From positions 738,885 to 802,884 of the forward strand of contig VWZS01009631.1 of NCBI GenBank assembly GCA_013397075.1: a stretch of DNA of 64,000 bases, written 5' to 3'. The DNA is from Rhabdornis inornatus. Lineage: Eukaryota; Chordata; Aves; Passeriformes; Rhabdornithidae. Both the position numbers and the translations under genes were made by a program. The notes under the pieces were generated by a model, which made no database searches, was not told the origin of the DNA, and saw only the letters and a program-made list of their open reading frames with translations. This document shows positions 24,201 to 39,200 of this stretch, piece by piece. Positions within the stretch are counted from its first letter, which is position 1, and the number at the start of each line of letters is the position of its first letter.

Positions 24201-27200
24201 CAAACTGGATGCAACCAACACGTCAAACGAAACAGGAAACTAGTTGCTTATTTTTCTAAACCATATGTATTTCTTTCCATAAAAAAAAAAAATCCTGATT
24301 TTCAAACTTCTTCAATCTTCAGACTTTTCACTGCAACTAGTCATCAATTTTCCAAATCTAAATGAGCAACACTGTTGAGATCAAAACTCAAAGACTGAAA
24401 AACAGTACATTGTCTTAAGTATATGATAAAATTCTAATACAACAGAGTAGTGACAGCATCTCTGCAGGCTGAATTGTGTGTGTCCTTTAGGCTTCTCGAT
24501 GAACAACATTTTTAATCAGTGGGGAATCATGTCACTGCCATTGTACCACCATAACTACAAGGAGATTTGGTGTTCACTAATGACACGCAGTTTAAGAGGA
24601 TGAGGAAGAAGTCGCTTTAGCTGTTTTTCTAATGCTAGGCCTGAATATCTCAAGCATAATTCACATGAGGTCATGCAGTAGAAACAAAATGCTGTGATTT
24701 GCAGTTTTATAAACTGATGTAAGAAAATGAACCTATAAAGAAATGGCACTGTCCCCCCACCAAAACAAAAATGCCACACAAACTTCTTTTTAGTGTGCCA
24801 CAGCTGCAGACAAAGGCCTGAGGTGCTTTTTTAAATCACTATATCAAGAAGTTGCATGCTGACAAGAAATTGAGATGAAGACATGTGTGTACATTTGAAA
24901 TTATCTGAAGCCCAAGCAAGAATAGGTATTTATTCATACTACCTCTGAACCTTCAGGGAGTTTACAGAACCCAAAGGATAGGAGATGAGGAAGATACAGA
25001 GATGAGATGAGCCTGTTAGAGACAGACACAACAAAGACAGAGCAAAATAAAGAAATACAAAGATGAATGATACAGTTTTATACATACAGATTACACATTT
25101 TATCATGGGTACAAGGAAATGTGGAGAAAGAAAGAATAAATATCAGATGAAGATGCTCATAAATACAAGTTATATTTTAGTAGTATAAAAACCTGTGGAA
25201 AATACAACTTGATTTAAATATATATACATTTGAGAATCTAAAACAAGAAATAGAACATTAGCTACTTTAAGGCAGAATTAATTATCTTTGAGTTTGCCTT
25301 CTCTTCAAGGTAAGCTGAAGCAATTCCCCTGATCCAGATCCAGTACTTCAGAAAACCTGTGAGTATATCAATGGCATTGGTTGCAATTTGCTCCCAAAAT
25401 GAAAGAGCATGGTCATGTACTTGGGAATGCCTCCCCATCCTTGTCATGGGGCTCCAGGTCATGTCCACCTTTCTCCACGTGACAGTATTGGCATGGGAGA
25501 TTCACCTGCTGTAAGCTCGCTCTGAGTATGGCATAAATCCTTGAACTGATCTTTAGAAAGGGTTGGGAAACTGAAGAAGGTAACTTACACCATAACATAA
25601 CTGGATTTTCGACTTTCCAGGATACTGAAGGATGCTGTCCTAAATTAGGACAAGCATAGACTCCAATACCTCTGCTTGTGCTCATACTGCCACAAAACAA
25701 CAAAGTGCAAACCAGCCCACGATACTAATTGAAATAACTGGGAAAAGGTTTGGAAAAGAACATGTCAAAATGAACAGTTTCAGCAGCTCATGCTACTAAC
25801 TCTGAAGATCCCAAATATAATATGTCACTGCTTTCTTCAAGCTCTTTGGAATACCAATAAACCTCTGTTTAGAATTTAAGAATTTCTCAAAATCAGACAT
25901 GATGTGTGGTGTAACCCAACTTTTACACTAATAATGTGCCTGCTCTGATGTCAAAGGAGGAGAAGCTCTTAAAAATGGCATAAGTATGGAACAGAAAACA
26001 GGCATAAGATCATGCTGCTGTGGGTAAATAACACTTCAGCAAGGTGCATGAAAATACAAGTAACTTAGCCTGCCATATTCCTCTCCCAAGTTCCTACCTT
26101 TTGGACTTCAACCAGTATAAGCCCTGTTAGATTTCATTTTATATACATATGTACATATACACGTATATATGCATATATACATACGTATATATATATATAA
26201 AACATACACACCCCATAGACAAAGTGAAATACCAGTAAAAACTCTTAAATGTTTATATGATGAAAACTTCTTTTCCTAACTACATTTTCACAGTATCAGT
26301 TATTTTTTCATGCCACACATGCTTAAACTCTAAATTTCAGAACCCCTTTTATAAAAGGGGCAAGGCTTATGAAATTATTTTAGCATTCCTCTAAAATAGA
26401 GAGATGTCATATATTTGCAGTTATCTTCAGCTTTTTAGGCCATGTCATAGGAACAAATGCAGCTCTGAGGTATCAGAGTGTGAAATCTACTCATCTCAAT
26501 AAAAATTGGTTAAATTGCTTTATAAAGCAAAGTTTCTAAAAATTATTTACCAATGAAAAAAATTAATATTTTTACCTGTCTTTTACAGTATCTATGCTAA
26601 AGTCACTTGCCACCCTCTATTTTGGGTATTTGGTGTCAAATTAGCCTATTAAAAAAAAGTCATTTTTCCTGCTCTTATGCCAAATTTGACTGTCGTTTTT
26701 TATTGGAACATCAAAAGCAGGCTTTTAATTCTCACAGTTTTGATGCCTAATGAAAAGTGAAAGTTAAACACAGCATGGCAGCATTAAAAATGCATGGTAA
26801 ATCCATAGCACCCTGACATCTTAGCCCTGCAGAGGATGTGAAGAAAAGCCATTGTAAACAAAAGATAATACTACTAAATACAAAGCAAATTAATTAGATG
26901 GTCTGACAGCTTCATAAACAAAGAAAAATGGAGGGAGAACATATGTACAGCTATCTTCCAGCAAAGATATCACAATGGCCTGTCAGTGGTGCTGCCATAT
27001 ATTGAATTAATTTATGTATTCATTTTCAGATTTTGCTCCTGAACATCTGAAAATTGACACATTGATAAGCTACTATTGTCAAGAACTTGGACAAAGAAGG
27101 GAGTTTGAATCCTCAGCTGTACCACATCACCCACAGATCGGGGACTTGGGGCTCTGAATTATCTTTTTTACAATCAACAGACTGCTAAGGATTGCTTCCA

Positions 27201-30200
27201 GCTCAACTGTCTAACACTAACCCCAAATTTAACCAAAGAGAGAACTTCCTTTAGTGCAGAAGAAATGTCCCAATTCCCCTGTCTCATTTCAGCAGGAACA
27301 AACCTCACAAAGCTCCTGGCACGTGCTCTTTATGGAAAGCCCTGTCTCTGATAGGGGTGAACTGGGCTCTGAGGTCACCAACAGTACCTGAGAGCATCTG
27401 TTTTTCTTCTTGCAGCCTTCTAGGAATTGGGTTTACCATCCAGAAAGTGAAAGCAACAATATTCTGATTCTTTCTTTTTATTAAATGGAGAGTACATCAG
27501 TGTACTGATGGCAATTTAGAAACATTTTACCTTCATACATTCTACACAATGTTTGTGGGCAGATGGGAATAAGCAGATTAAAATTATGCCTTGAATGTAT
27601 TTTACCAGTTTGTCCCCAGGAAACAAGATGCGTCTTTACAGCACACCCTTGGACAATAATGTAAGTTGTTTATATACCTAAATTTTTCTTTCTTTTATAC
27701 ATATTCAGCTGTTGCTTTTACATGATTCAAATTTATATTTTAACAACTCATTTTTATGTTACTATGAGTAGCTTAGACACTCCATGGCAATCTAAAAGAA
27801 ACATACAGCTGACTGAGCATAACACTGTAGCTGAACTCCAGCCTTTGGGAGGCACTGGCAGAGAAAATTATCAGAAACCTCACTGCTACCCCTGGTCAAG
27901 CTTCTAAGAGCAGCAGAGTTCCTGACAGCCAAGGATTTCAGTGCAGATTTCTGCATAATTTACACAGCACATACACTTGTAAGTTACACAGGATGAGGGC
28001 ATAACTAAGAGTATGCCAGAAGAGGTACAGTTAGTGTACCTGAAACTAGGCAGCTCTCCAGAATTCTCTTTTCCCACTTTTTAAATCCTGGAGTGCTGAG
28101 GCAATAGTTGCCACACAGAACCCTGAGCTGCTTATTTGTAGTTGTCTTGAAAAGGGAAAAAATTCTAGTTCCTTTAAAAAAAAAAAAACTTAAGACTAGA
28201 TTTTCCTTTTCTAAAGCTAATACTAATTTCAATGCAATTAATAAATAAAATAAGATGCAGACTTTTTAATGTATCAGGGCAATGGATGAGAAGAAAAAAA
28301 CCTCTAATAAATAAATCCTCCTTGTTTAATCACAGGGCCATCATCAGTTTTGGAGAGGTCAATGCAGGAGGCTGCCAAACGTGCATTAGCACTTAAAGGA
28401 TGGAAGTAGAAGAACAATGCTTCAAATTGATTAAAAACATCTCTGTCCAAAAAGTTCATGCTTAGAACTTTTCACTGTGATTTAGACAGAAATCTGATAT
28501 ACTTTCACATAAGCATCCCTAAAATTATTAAATTTTTTACATACATATATAATTTATATTATGTCTATTGGTACATCTAATTTAAATTAACACAGTAAAA
28601 GTGACTAAGAATTTTTTTAACAGAGGTCAGAGTACTCTGAGGTATATCTACACAAGCACATGAACTATGCATTTGACATATTTTCATCTTGCAAAATAGG
28701 GACAGACAAATGAAAAACCAAAAGAATATGTCTCCCTACTTAAGAGAATCACTTAACTACCGAGTATATAAAATCAGTGTGTTTAATATGGACTTAGATG
28801 CTATCCTGATGAGAATTTATTTTGGGAGGAATTTAGGAAGAGCTAGGAAGTTTGCCAGAAGAAACTTGGGCAAAACTAAGATGTTTCTGGAGTGAATTAC
28901 TGCATTGGTTCCACTAACAGACACAGAAAGTTACCAAAATTGAGCTCATGATAATTTCATATCTTTCATAGCCTTGCCCTGAAGGTTCTTCTTAAGGCAA
29001 CTAATGCCTTTTTATTACATAAGATCTAGTGCAAAAAGCTTAATGGAAGGCAAGCTGCCATCTTATATCCTGTGGAAATTAAGTACAGGATCATTATATC
29101 ATTAACTTTCTCTAATGTCTCCTGAATATTTTTTTAAATCATCAGCAAAAGTATATCTGTATAAATCAACAAGAAAGTTGCCTTAAAAAGGATGGACCCT
29201 ACTTACTCTTGTGCATCCGTATGTATAATCAGACACATCTTAGTAAATATTATTTTTTCCTTACTCTTAATATTATACTGTGACACAATTAAGGTTTCCA
29301 TTTAATATCCTCATCAGATGAAATTACATGTTGCCTTTTAGGTCTGAGAATCTTCCCTGGGGAAGCAACTAGATTTAGATCTCTTAAAACTTCATATGGC
29401 AATGATTGAAATAAAACCTTTTTCCTTGAAATCAAGTTAACCTTTATATTGACAGCCCCATCTTTCCAGAGCAGCCACACAACTGCTCTTTGCCCTTCTG
29501 TCCCATGCCTCAGAGCACACAGATTCCTCTTGCAATCCTGACCTTCCCTGTGCTATGGCTGTTTCCTCACTCCCCACTTCCAAAAGTGATGGGGGAGCTC
29601 AGTAAGGCTCTGAAACAGAGTGACAGCAGAAGGGACTGAGATTTCACTACAGTTAAGATGATTTCTGGAATAAGAGTTAACCAAAAAATATTTGCAAAAT
29701 TTGGCTACAAATTTCATAACACAGACGTTTGTTTATGCAAATAAGGAAAGGGCGATAAGAAATGATTTTTCATTATGATGACCTGCAACAACAATATACC
29801 TTGTAAGGACTTCTATAAAGGCAAGAAAAACAAAAAAAAGTTATGCCAATATTTTACTCAAGAACCACTCTGCAAGCATTTCTCATTTGCATTACCCTGA
29901 TTTTCCCAAAAGGGATTTTCTGAAAGAACAAGGTACAGCTTTTGTGACATCTCACCAACAGTGTCATCTTGAAATGTTTGCCTCATTTTTCAACCCCTCA
30001 AACTCACCTATAAAATCTGAAGCAGCAGCTGAACTTCAGCTAATGCATACACTGTTGTAGACTTAGAAACTATTTCAACAATCCACTACATTTTAAATAA
30101 ATAGGTCCTGGACAGGCAACAGAAGTCAAAAATAGTCCTATCACATTCCTGGCACTGATGGAGCCCATCCACAGCTCAGAACAACCCTGTGCAAAGACTC

Positions 30201-33200
30201 AAGCTCCATCTGAGGAATTGCACAGAGCACCTAAAGCGTACCTAAGCTGCACTGGCAGTCATGTGCCATGCCAGTGGCATACCAGCACAACTTCCAGCAC
30301 CTCAGCCAGTTCCCTTGAACAGCTCTGCCCAGCCCTGAGTTGTGCAAGATAGCCATATTTCAAATTTGAGCAGGTATACATCTGAATGCATAAGAGGAGC
30401 CACTCTCATGCAAAAAGTACCATTTTTACACAGTAGCTTTTCAGAGCAGAATCATGCTGTTAAGCTATGGGTACAAAGCACATGCAGTACCAAACAGGCA
30501 GATGCTGCTGAAGGCTCAAAATGCAAAATAAAGCATTACCATTTTTATCCATGGAATGGGGCTCAGACTGCTTCTTTCCAATATCAGCAAAGGATCTTAC
30601 AATTGGGATCCTGTTGCTCAGCTTCTTCTGGTTCTGATGGTGATGCTGTTTCAGTAATGCCTCGTGCACTCTGTGACGAACATCCTCACTGAGCTGCCCA
30701 GAACCCACCTGCTGGTCCAGAATCATATCTGAAAATATATACATAAACATAATAAAATAGGGGGAAAAGGAAACATTTTATCTTTTAAATTGTAATAATA
30801 ATGATTAGAACCCTATAGGATTACAAATGAAATGCACCAGTTCCTTTAATGCAACAGAATTAAATATAAGTTTTTTCTAGAAGTGTTTCACTCTTGAGGG
30901 GAGAGAGACAGGGGAAGAGCAGGGAGAAAAGGATTCTATTAATACAAAAAAATCATCAAAAAATTATGCAGTTCACAAATTAAGGTCACCTGTGCAACCA
31001 CTTTGAAGTCAGTCCTTAAGCACTCCCACATATAACGTATTTAAGTGCAGGGTTGTGATGTGTATAAGATGTCTTTTTTTTTTCCAAATAACCCCTGTTC
31101 TATTTCCTACAAAGGACTGGCATGCTGTGAGGAAACGATTTTTTAATTCCCTTTATACTTACCATAGGAGATCAGTCTTTCTTTCTTTTAGCTATAATTA
31201 CAATACCTTCAGTGCAACACAAAGAAACTTCAGGTAAGACAATACAGAAAAATTGCTGTATTATTTTTCGATACCAGATAGAATCTCTTTCTACTGCCAG
31301 ATGTACATGTTCCTGCAAGAGGATAGTTTTGAGGTGGTAAGAGTGAAACTGATCCCCTTGCAAAGAAATTACAACCATTTTTGCAGTGCACTAGCACATA
31401 ATAGTCTTATGTATTCATATTCAGCACTATTTGTACATACACAGCCATCCCTCTAGCTAAGGTGGCACAGCCAGTGAGGTGCTTTTACACCAAAGCACAC
31501 AGAATGGACAAAAAACAGGAGGAGTTGGAAGCCACTGTGCTGCTAGAAAGTTATGATCTTGGTGCCATTACTGACACTGTGGGGCAAATTCCACAATGGG
31601 AGTGTGGCTATTGACGGCTACAGGCTGTTCATAAGAGACAGGAAAGGAAGGAGAGGCTGAGGGGTCACCCTCTACATCCAGACAGGGATTAAGCATGAGG
31701 AGCTGTGTCTGAAGAACAGCCACAGGCAGAGGTAAAAATCAGAGACAGAGGCAACAAAGGGAACTTCACAGTTGTGGCTTACCCCACAGGTCAGCCGATC
31801 AAGGGGAGCTTGCATATGAAGCCATCCTGCTCCAGCTACAGGAAGCATCACACACACAAACTCCAGGCTGAGAGAACTGGGATTGTTAAGCCTGGAAAAC
31901 AGAAGGCTTTGGGGTGACATAATTGCAGCCTTCCAGTACCTAAAAGTAACTTAGAGGAAAGACAGGGCAAGACTGTTTACAAGGGCACATAGTGACAGGA
32001 CAAGCGGATGGATGGATTTAAATTGAGAGTAGTTTTAGATTATTAGGGAAAAGTTCTTTACTGTGAGGGTGGTGAGGCACTGGAACAGGTTGCCCAGAGA
32101 AACTGTGGATGCCACATCCCTGAAGGTGTTCCAGGCAAGGTTGGATGGGGCTCTGAGCAACCTGGTCTACTTAAAGGTGTCCCTGCCTACAGTAGGGAGA
32201 TTTGAACTAGATGATCTTTATGGTTCCCTTCCAACCCACACCACTCTGATTCCATCATTCTATGGCGTGCATTGTGTGTTTCAAATGGGAAAGAATTGTT
32301 GAGAGTTTTGTGAGATTTTTTTTTAATGATTATTATTTGGGGAAATAGTGCTACCAACAGTAACGATGCTTAACAGAAAAATAAAGGAAAAAAATTCTGT
32401 ATCAAAGCATGTATGACAGCATTTAAGTATGCACTGCCTTTGTATATCAATTGGAAGAAACTGTACTGAACAAAAATAGTGATATAATAAGCTGAGTCCA
32501 AATGCCTTGTACTAAAAATCCAGACAGCTCATGATTCTGTGCTGGAGTCGGATTCATGTCTGCATAAACTCAATGGAAAAGCAAGCAGAGCAGGAAAAAT
32601 AAAAGCAGATGCATCATCAGTAGAGACATTATTTGTCATGTCTTTGATAACGGCCAAGAGCAACAGAAGAGAGAAAATAAAAGGCAATAAATAACTATGC
32701 TGGTTAAAAGCAGAGTTTAATTGCTAACAGTCACCTATGCACTGTATGTACACTTAAAATACACGAGTTTTTCTGATGTTCTCAATATCAACATAACAAA
32801 CCAATGTATCACACACCTGCTTGAGAGCAGAACAAGAAGAAATCTGCATGTTTCACTTGCGATGGAGAGGCTACCAAAAAGTCTACATCTCTACAGTGAC
32901 ACACACACAGAAAGACAAGGATGGGATCCAGGTAAATGCGGCTGCCAACAGATGTGACCATGAGCAATGTACCCAGAGCTTTGCAATGAAGAATCAGGCA
33001 GAGGTTTTCAATGTTGTACTGGATCCCCCGAGCAACTACATCTTATGCAGTACCAACAGCAGGGTTGACCAAACAGCTCATACCAAGGAGCCATGTTGCC
33101 CTATTTGTGCCCAAACAACACTAGCAAACTGTCTCCAGGGTGTTGAGCCTGAAGAGAACTTGTATCTCCAGGGTTAACTCAAACACCATCAGCACAGTTA

Positions 33201-36200
33201 TCTCTGCACTCCCAGTCTAGAGAGCGGCTTTTTTAAAATCACTCTAGACCCTAATAGAGAGAGGGGCATGGAAGCAAGATACATGACAGAAAGCCAAAGA
33301 GGCGGGTAACACAAGTTCGAGGGAAGTCTTCAGCAGAATATTTTAAGGAGACTAGAATTTACAACACATGAAAAATGGAAACCAGTCTCCTGCTCTAAGA
33401 AAAATATTTTTTTTCCTCCTCTATTGCATTTTGAGACACACCTGTGCTCTAAGGATATGACTATTTTGACTTTAGACACCGTTAGTACATGAATCCAAAG
33501 GAAAAGCTGAATAAAAGGATTCCTCTAGGACAGGTAAATTTAGGGTTGTGATCATTCCCTTGCTTACAAATAAGTAGAACTCTACTTGTATGGTGTCATT
33601 CCTGGAATAACAGTATATTCCACATTAGATATTAAAATATATTAACTGCTGAGGACAAGGTCAATATTTAAGATTATCCATTTAGGAGAGAAAATTACAG
33701 GAAAAAGTAAATCAAATACTTTTCCCTTTCCCTAGGATGCTCTACTAGACTCATTAGCAGCCACAGAAGCCACAGAGTTTGTGTCAGTGTGTTGACTAAC
33801 AATTTTTATTTCCTGCCAGAAAGAAGAAAGTGAGGTTTTTGGGTTTTTTAAACAACTTCCCTTTTACTGTAACACTGCTACCACATGTAAAAAAAAGATG
33901 CATTCTTAGTTTTTGGAAAGAGTGAAGATGTGCTTTCTTGCCTTGATATTTCCCTCCAGCTGTCATCCTTTTAACTTAGATCCAGTTGCAGTAGTAGCTG
34001 CAGGAGCTTAAATACAGTCAAATTTCTGGCAGATTGCTGTATTTTGACCCTTTTTTTCAAGTCCTGCACAGATGTAAGCTGGAATAAGACAGACTGTGTC
34101 CATCCACCCCTATCATTATAGGATTCCTTTTCAGTTTCTTCCCAAGCTTCTCAAAATAATTTTTTTAAAGCCCAGATCCCTGCAATATTAGTAACACCAT
34201 TAATTGCAAAGGTAGTCTTGAAAACAAGAGCAGCATGATTAAAGTCCAAAAGTAAATGACCAAAAGGAGCATATTAAACATTTAATTTTCAAAATTGACT
34301 GTAATTCCTTAATCCTGTGAGTAGAAGAGCCTACATGCTCACATCAGTTGAAGCTGTTCGTATTTTCAAAGCCCTGGTCTTCACTTTTGTATCTAGAGCA
34401 GACAGACATTTCTTCACACTCCATATGAAAAAAGGAGCAAAGAATCTTTGTTTTAAAGAATTTTCCTCCTGAATGCCCATTTAAATTTTGCACAGCCCCC
34501 TTCTAGCCAGAGACACAGCTTACCATTCCATTTTTCAAGGATGCTTCAGTACCATATGAAGCTTTCAGAAGGATGTGGAACCTGTGGAATATCCAGCAGC
34601 ACAGTGTTACCCATTCTATTAAATGCTCCCACTGTAACATTTCTGCTGACATCAAGTACACTAAAGTAGGAAGTTTCTTCAGTAAAGAATCTTGGTTGAT
34701 ACTGGAACCATGAAATAATTTTTTTCAAGCCGTTAAAGGCTGATATTTTCCCTGACCTGGTCATTTAAAATAATTGAAAGAAACTTGGGGTTTCATATAA
34801 TTTCAATAATGTTTTCTCCATTCAGACTCAGTTACAATACATCATCTGTATAAAATTTATTTTGTGAGTAAATGTGAGCAATGTGAGTACTTTAACAAGC
34901 TATTACAGTAACTGAGCTGTAACTCATCACCACCTGTGAACAATTTACCCAGGCTGTGAATTACAGCACTGGGGTGCAGACAATTTGTATCAGTTCAAAT
35001 GCAGCATGGCTCATGTGTGGCCCAGCAAAGAAAATTCCATCTGTCCCACCTCTAGAGTCAGCAAGGATGCAAAAGCAGGCTGGCTGCTTCCACTGCAGCT
35101 TTGCACAGAGACACGTGGCCAGACCCATGTGGAGCCTCCACAGATCCAGGTAAATGGACAGTAAGGATGCTCTCAAGTGTGGCAGCAGCTCACTCCCCAC
35201 TGCACCAGGTTCACAGTGTGCTCATCATCACCTCATGTGCAATAATACACAGAACGTTCAGGTGAAACATAGAATAAATTTATAGAAGACATACTGCATT
35301 TGTACCAAAATACCTGTGAAGTCCAAAAAGAAATTGCTGGGCTCATATTCTCTTAATGTAGGTTGGCACTTACAGTTTACAACAGAAACTGAATTCAGTA
35401 TATACCAGAAATATAAAACACATAGGCTTTTGTGCATCACAACTGCGGTGATAGCTGACTACAAAACCTAATTTAAAAGCCAAAGCTTTTCTGGTTTGTG
35501 ATCGTTGCCCTGAAAGAAAGGGAAGAAAAAACCAAGCAACCCTAATGCATTGCTTTATGGAAGACAATCAGCTGGAACACTGTCCTTTATCTTAACACAT
35601 CTCTAAAGACAAGCACAAATATATCCTTCCCCAATGAGTCAGGCAGGAGGAGCAATACAAACCCAACAATTAGGATTCCTGGGCTGTACTTGTGAACCAA
35701 GACCCATTTACATCATTTACAATAGTGCTTATAAACCAGCTAAGTCAGCAGATTTAGCAGCTCATCCAAGAGGGCAGAGCATTCCAGTGTTCTGAGACAC
35801 AGATTCTATTCCCAGCTTTACCTGAAATTATTTGGTTCAATTATTCAGTTAACATATTTGAAAAGGAAAGAAAGAATGAAAATGTCTGCCTTTAAAAATA
35901 ACAGTATGTAATTTTACTGAGAAACAAGAGTAAGTATTTCACAAAACTGTAAACTGCAGAGACAAGGCCAAAATTCCCAGCTTGCAGTTCAGAACTGCAG
36001 GCACAGTGGATGCCTCATAAAAATTAAATTTTGCAAGCCAAGATTGACTTGTGCAATCTAAAAAGATTCCTACGGTTGTGGTTAACATGGGAAAACACAA
36101 AACATCACAAAAAAAGACAGTGCTACTTAGAAATCGGTACGAGATCTACAATTTACTCACAGACAAAAGGAACAAAACCTGACAGTTTCTCCATAGAGGT

Positions 36201-39200
36201 TATTACCACATGCTAAGCTGAAAATAAAGCAAACAAATGTAGAAACCTGGGTGAGAAGGTGAAAGCTGAACCAAAGACAGGTGTAGGGTCAAACAGAGAA
36301 GCAGATTACTCACAGGCAATCCCACGCTTTATTACAGTGTTTGTAATAAAAGTTAAATGCCCCATAAAAGCACTGTCAGAAACATAACACAATGTGAGTG
36401 CTGCAGATGAAACAAAAGGCTCTAGTGTAAGAAAATCTCAACTTGAGCCAGTTAAAATATGTCATCATTATGGAGTAAAACAGCTTAGAGAAAACAAAGG
36501 TAAAAGAAGACTTGTTCAGATTGAAGGCTTAACATGATATTAATGAAATCAATAAAATTGCACACTTGGGATGTAATGCCCTGAGTTGCTGAGCACAGAG
36601 TCCAGTGACCTCAATCACAAGATTAAGCTGTTACACAGATTGAAAATTCAATCGTGGGGAACATACAAAAGACTGCTTGGGAAAAAACAGGCAGATCTTG
36701 GGATTGGAAAGGAAGCGCAGATTTAAAATTAAATTTTAAAAAGAAACCATTATTACAATTAAACTATTTAAAACAAATGGGAATATTTCAAATATGTGCA
36801 AGTCACCAAAGCCCCACTGTGCAACAGAGGCCACAGTTTGTATTTGACAAGGTTTGACATTTGTTCACAGAACACTTTGCACAGTTACAAGAATATGCAA
36901 GTTCTGTGGCTCGTGCTGTAAAGAAAGTATTGCCATTAAAGGCTGGACTGAATAGTTTTTGAACCAAACAACAGAAAATGGCATCATATGTTAAATAGAG
37001 GAACCTTTTGGGTTCATTCAGTGGTTATAATCAAAAAACCAGATGGTAATCTGAGAATCTACATGGTTTCAAAGGAACTAAATGAAAATATCAAAAGAGA
37101 ACATTTTCATCTGCCAACTTGAACAACACAGTGAAGCTGCTCTCTAATGGTACAGCCAAATTCTGGCAAATACATCCTCAAGAGACAAGTTCCAAAATAA
37201 ACTGTTTTGATTACATAGATTTTTCAGACTTCCTTTTAGCATATGTTCTATACAGAAGTGATCGATAAAATATTACTACATAATGTTCAAAGGAATTCCT
37301 TGTGCATGGAGTGCTAACTCACTGATACAAGAGCCACTGCAAAGACATATGAAAAAATAACGTCACATATTAGAAATAGTAATAACTCCCCTAAAATATG
37401 TGTAATAAAGATCACATTTTTAAGCAGGATAAAGTTCAGCAGAGGAACTGAGCTCTTTTCAAGAGAAGTAAAATCCATCTTACAAAAATTAAGAACAATT
37501 TGAGAAAATTCAGGAACAAACATGCTGTTCTGATGTATGATGGCGGTGTTGGAAATCCATCTCAGAAGTCTCCATTATAATAAGATGTTGTCTGTGAATT
37601 CAGGATCATAGTATGAATAAGCTCTTTTGCAACAAGGAAAATTGTGTGCCTGTCCAAACAAATATACAATCTTGTAGATGAAGTAATTTTTTAATAAGAC
37701 AGTTGGAATGAAAAAGACCTAATAGAGAATGGACATGTTGGAATAGAGGATGATTTAAAAAATCTCACCACATAAACAGTACCAAAATATTTTTATGCAG
37801 AACTGTCAGTGTTTCCAGGGATAAAATACAAAACGTTCTGGAAACCATGCAAGCATTACAAAAGGTGGCTTTCATTTGTAGGTTTTACCACAAGCCCATT
37901 AATGTTTTAAAATACAGACTTTAATAATAGAAATTCTCAAGGGCTAAGTGCTAAGAGTTTAATGCCTTAGTGAGTAAGTGTTTACAGATTAAAAGCCTTG
38001 ACTAAAACAAATAGGAACTCTTAGTCTCAATTTAGCAATAAATTTTAAGTATACCTCTTTCAAGGATATGAAGACTGGCACTGCATTAATAGCAATGTAA
38101 TTTGATATTGGAATATAGCCCAGATAGCAAGACATTACCAATAAATACACAACACGCATTTCTCAGTAACAAAGCATTAAGGCAAGTAGGAAGAAAGTAC
38201 ATGTGCACAAACAATGTATTTGCTCTCAAAAGATGATGCATTATAGCAATGCAGTAAAACTATCAAAAGATTACATAAAAAAACCCAAAACCTTAAACTA
38301 TAAAACAGAAGCATAAGAATCAAATTACTTTCAGGAGTACCCCTTAAAACCATAGGGCATAACCTGTTTCCACAAACTCTCCTAAAGAACAGTGACATGG
38401 AAACAAAACCAAAAGTGATCACCAGGACTGCTGAACAAGCCTGGCATGAGGATGGCTAGCAAGCCAAGTAACAAGAGCTCAATGTTGAAAAAAATTTGAA
38501 GCCAACAGGTAAGAGCAACCATTTCCTAAATTCTGGTGTCAGGACTGCCACATAACTGGAATACATAACAGTTCCTCATAAAAACATTTGCATTGTATAG
38601 CACAAGATAAGTAGGATTATAACTACTAACAGGGAATAGCAACTGACTGGAACAGACAATAAAGGATTTCCTGAGAGGTACCAGTTCTGCCTAATCTTCA
38701 GGTCCAGCAGTCACTTTTAATTCCAAATGATATGACAGTTCTTTTTTCTTATCATATTTCTAAGACTCCCAGAACACAGGCCTGGGTGAAGTGCTTGTTA
38801 CCCCTACTGTCAGCTTCCCTTCTCACAGTGCTGCCTACTGTGTGCCACACTCTTGGTAATATTCTCTAATCACTGGAGGCCAGGAATTACACACAGAGCA
38901 GTATACTAACAAATTACAAAGAAACCTGATTGAAGAAAAGTTAAATAGCATTGCTATAGCACAAATAATATTAACATAGAAAAGCAACTAGAGTAGCAAC
39001 TTTATTTCTTGAGAAAATAGGAAAAAAATAAATCTTTTCAAAGAAACCTGACAGAACGTGAGTAATTTACAGAATGATTCACTTGCCTGAAGCACCTGCT
39101 GCAAAGCTTCTTAAAAATAGAATAGTTCATTGCTTATTGAATCTGCAGAGGAATAAAAATATAATCTTCTCTCGAAGACCAAGCGCAACCCATGCAAACC

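Larger units (their letters stand above)
20113..30539. other. Intron of SLC4A10, 10.4 kb
   Basis: A 10,427-base intron with no second gene. It contains GC-rich islets near 20915-21030 and 21360-21510, the 18-N gap in a poly-A run, an A/CAAA-rich tract at 23200-23296, a TA-rich microsatellite at 26141-26210, a perfect 18-bp palindrome at 26343-26360 and an enhancer-like block near 26620-26840. From about 27100 to 30500 I see nothing of note. Confidence 0.8.
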
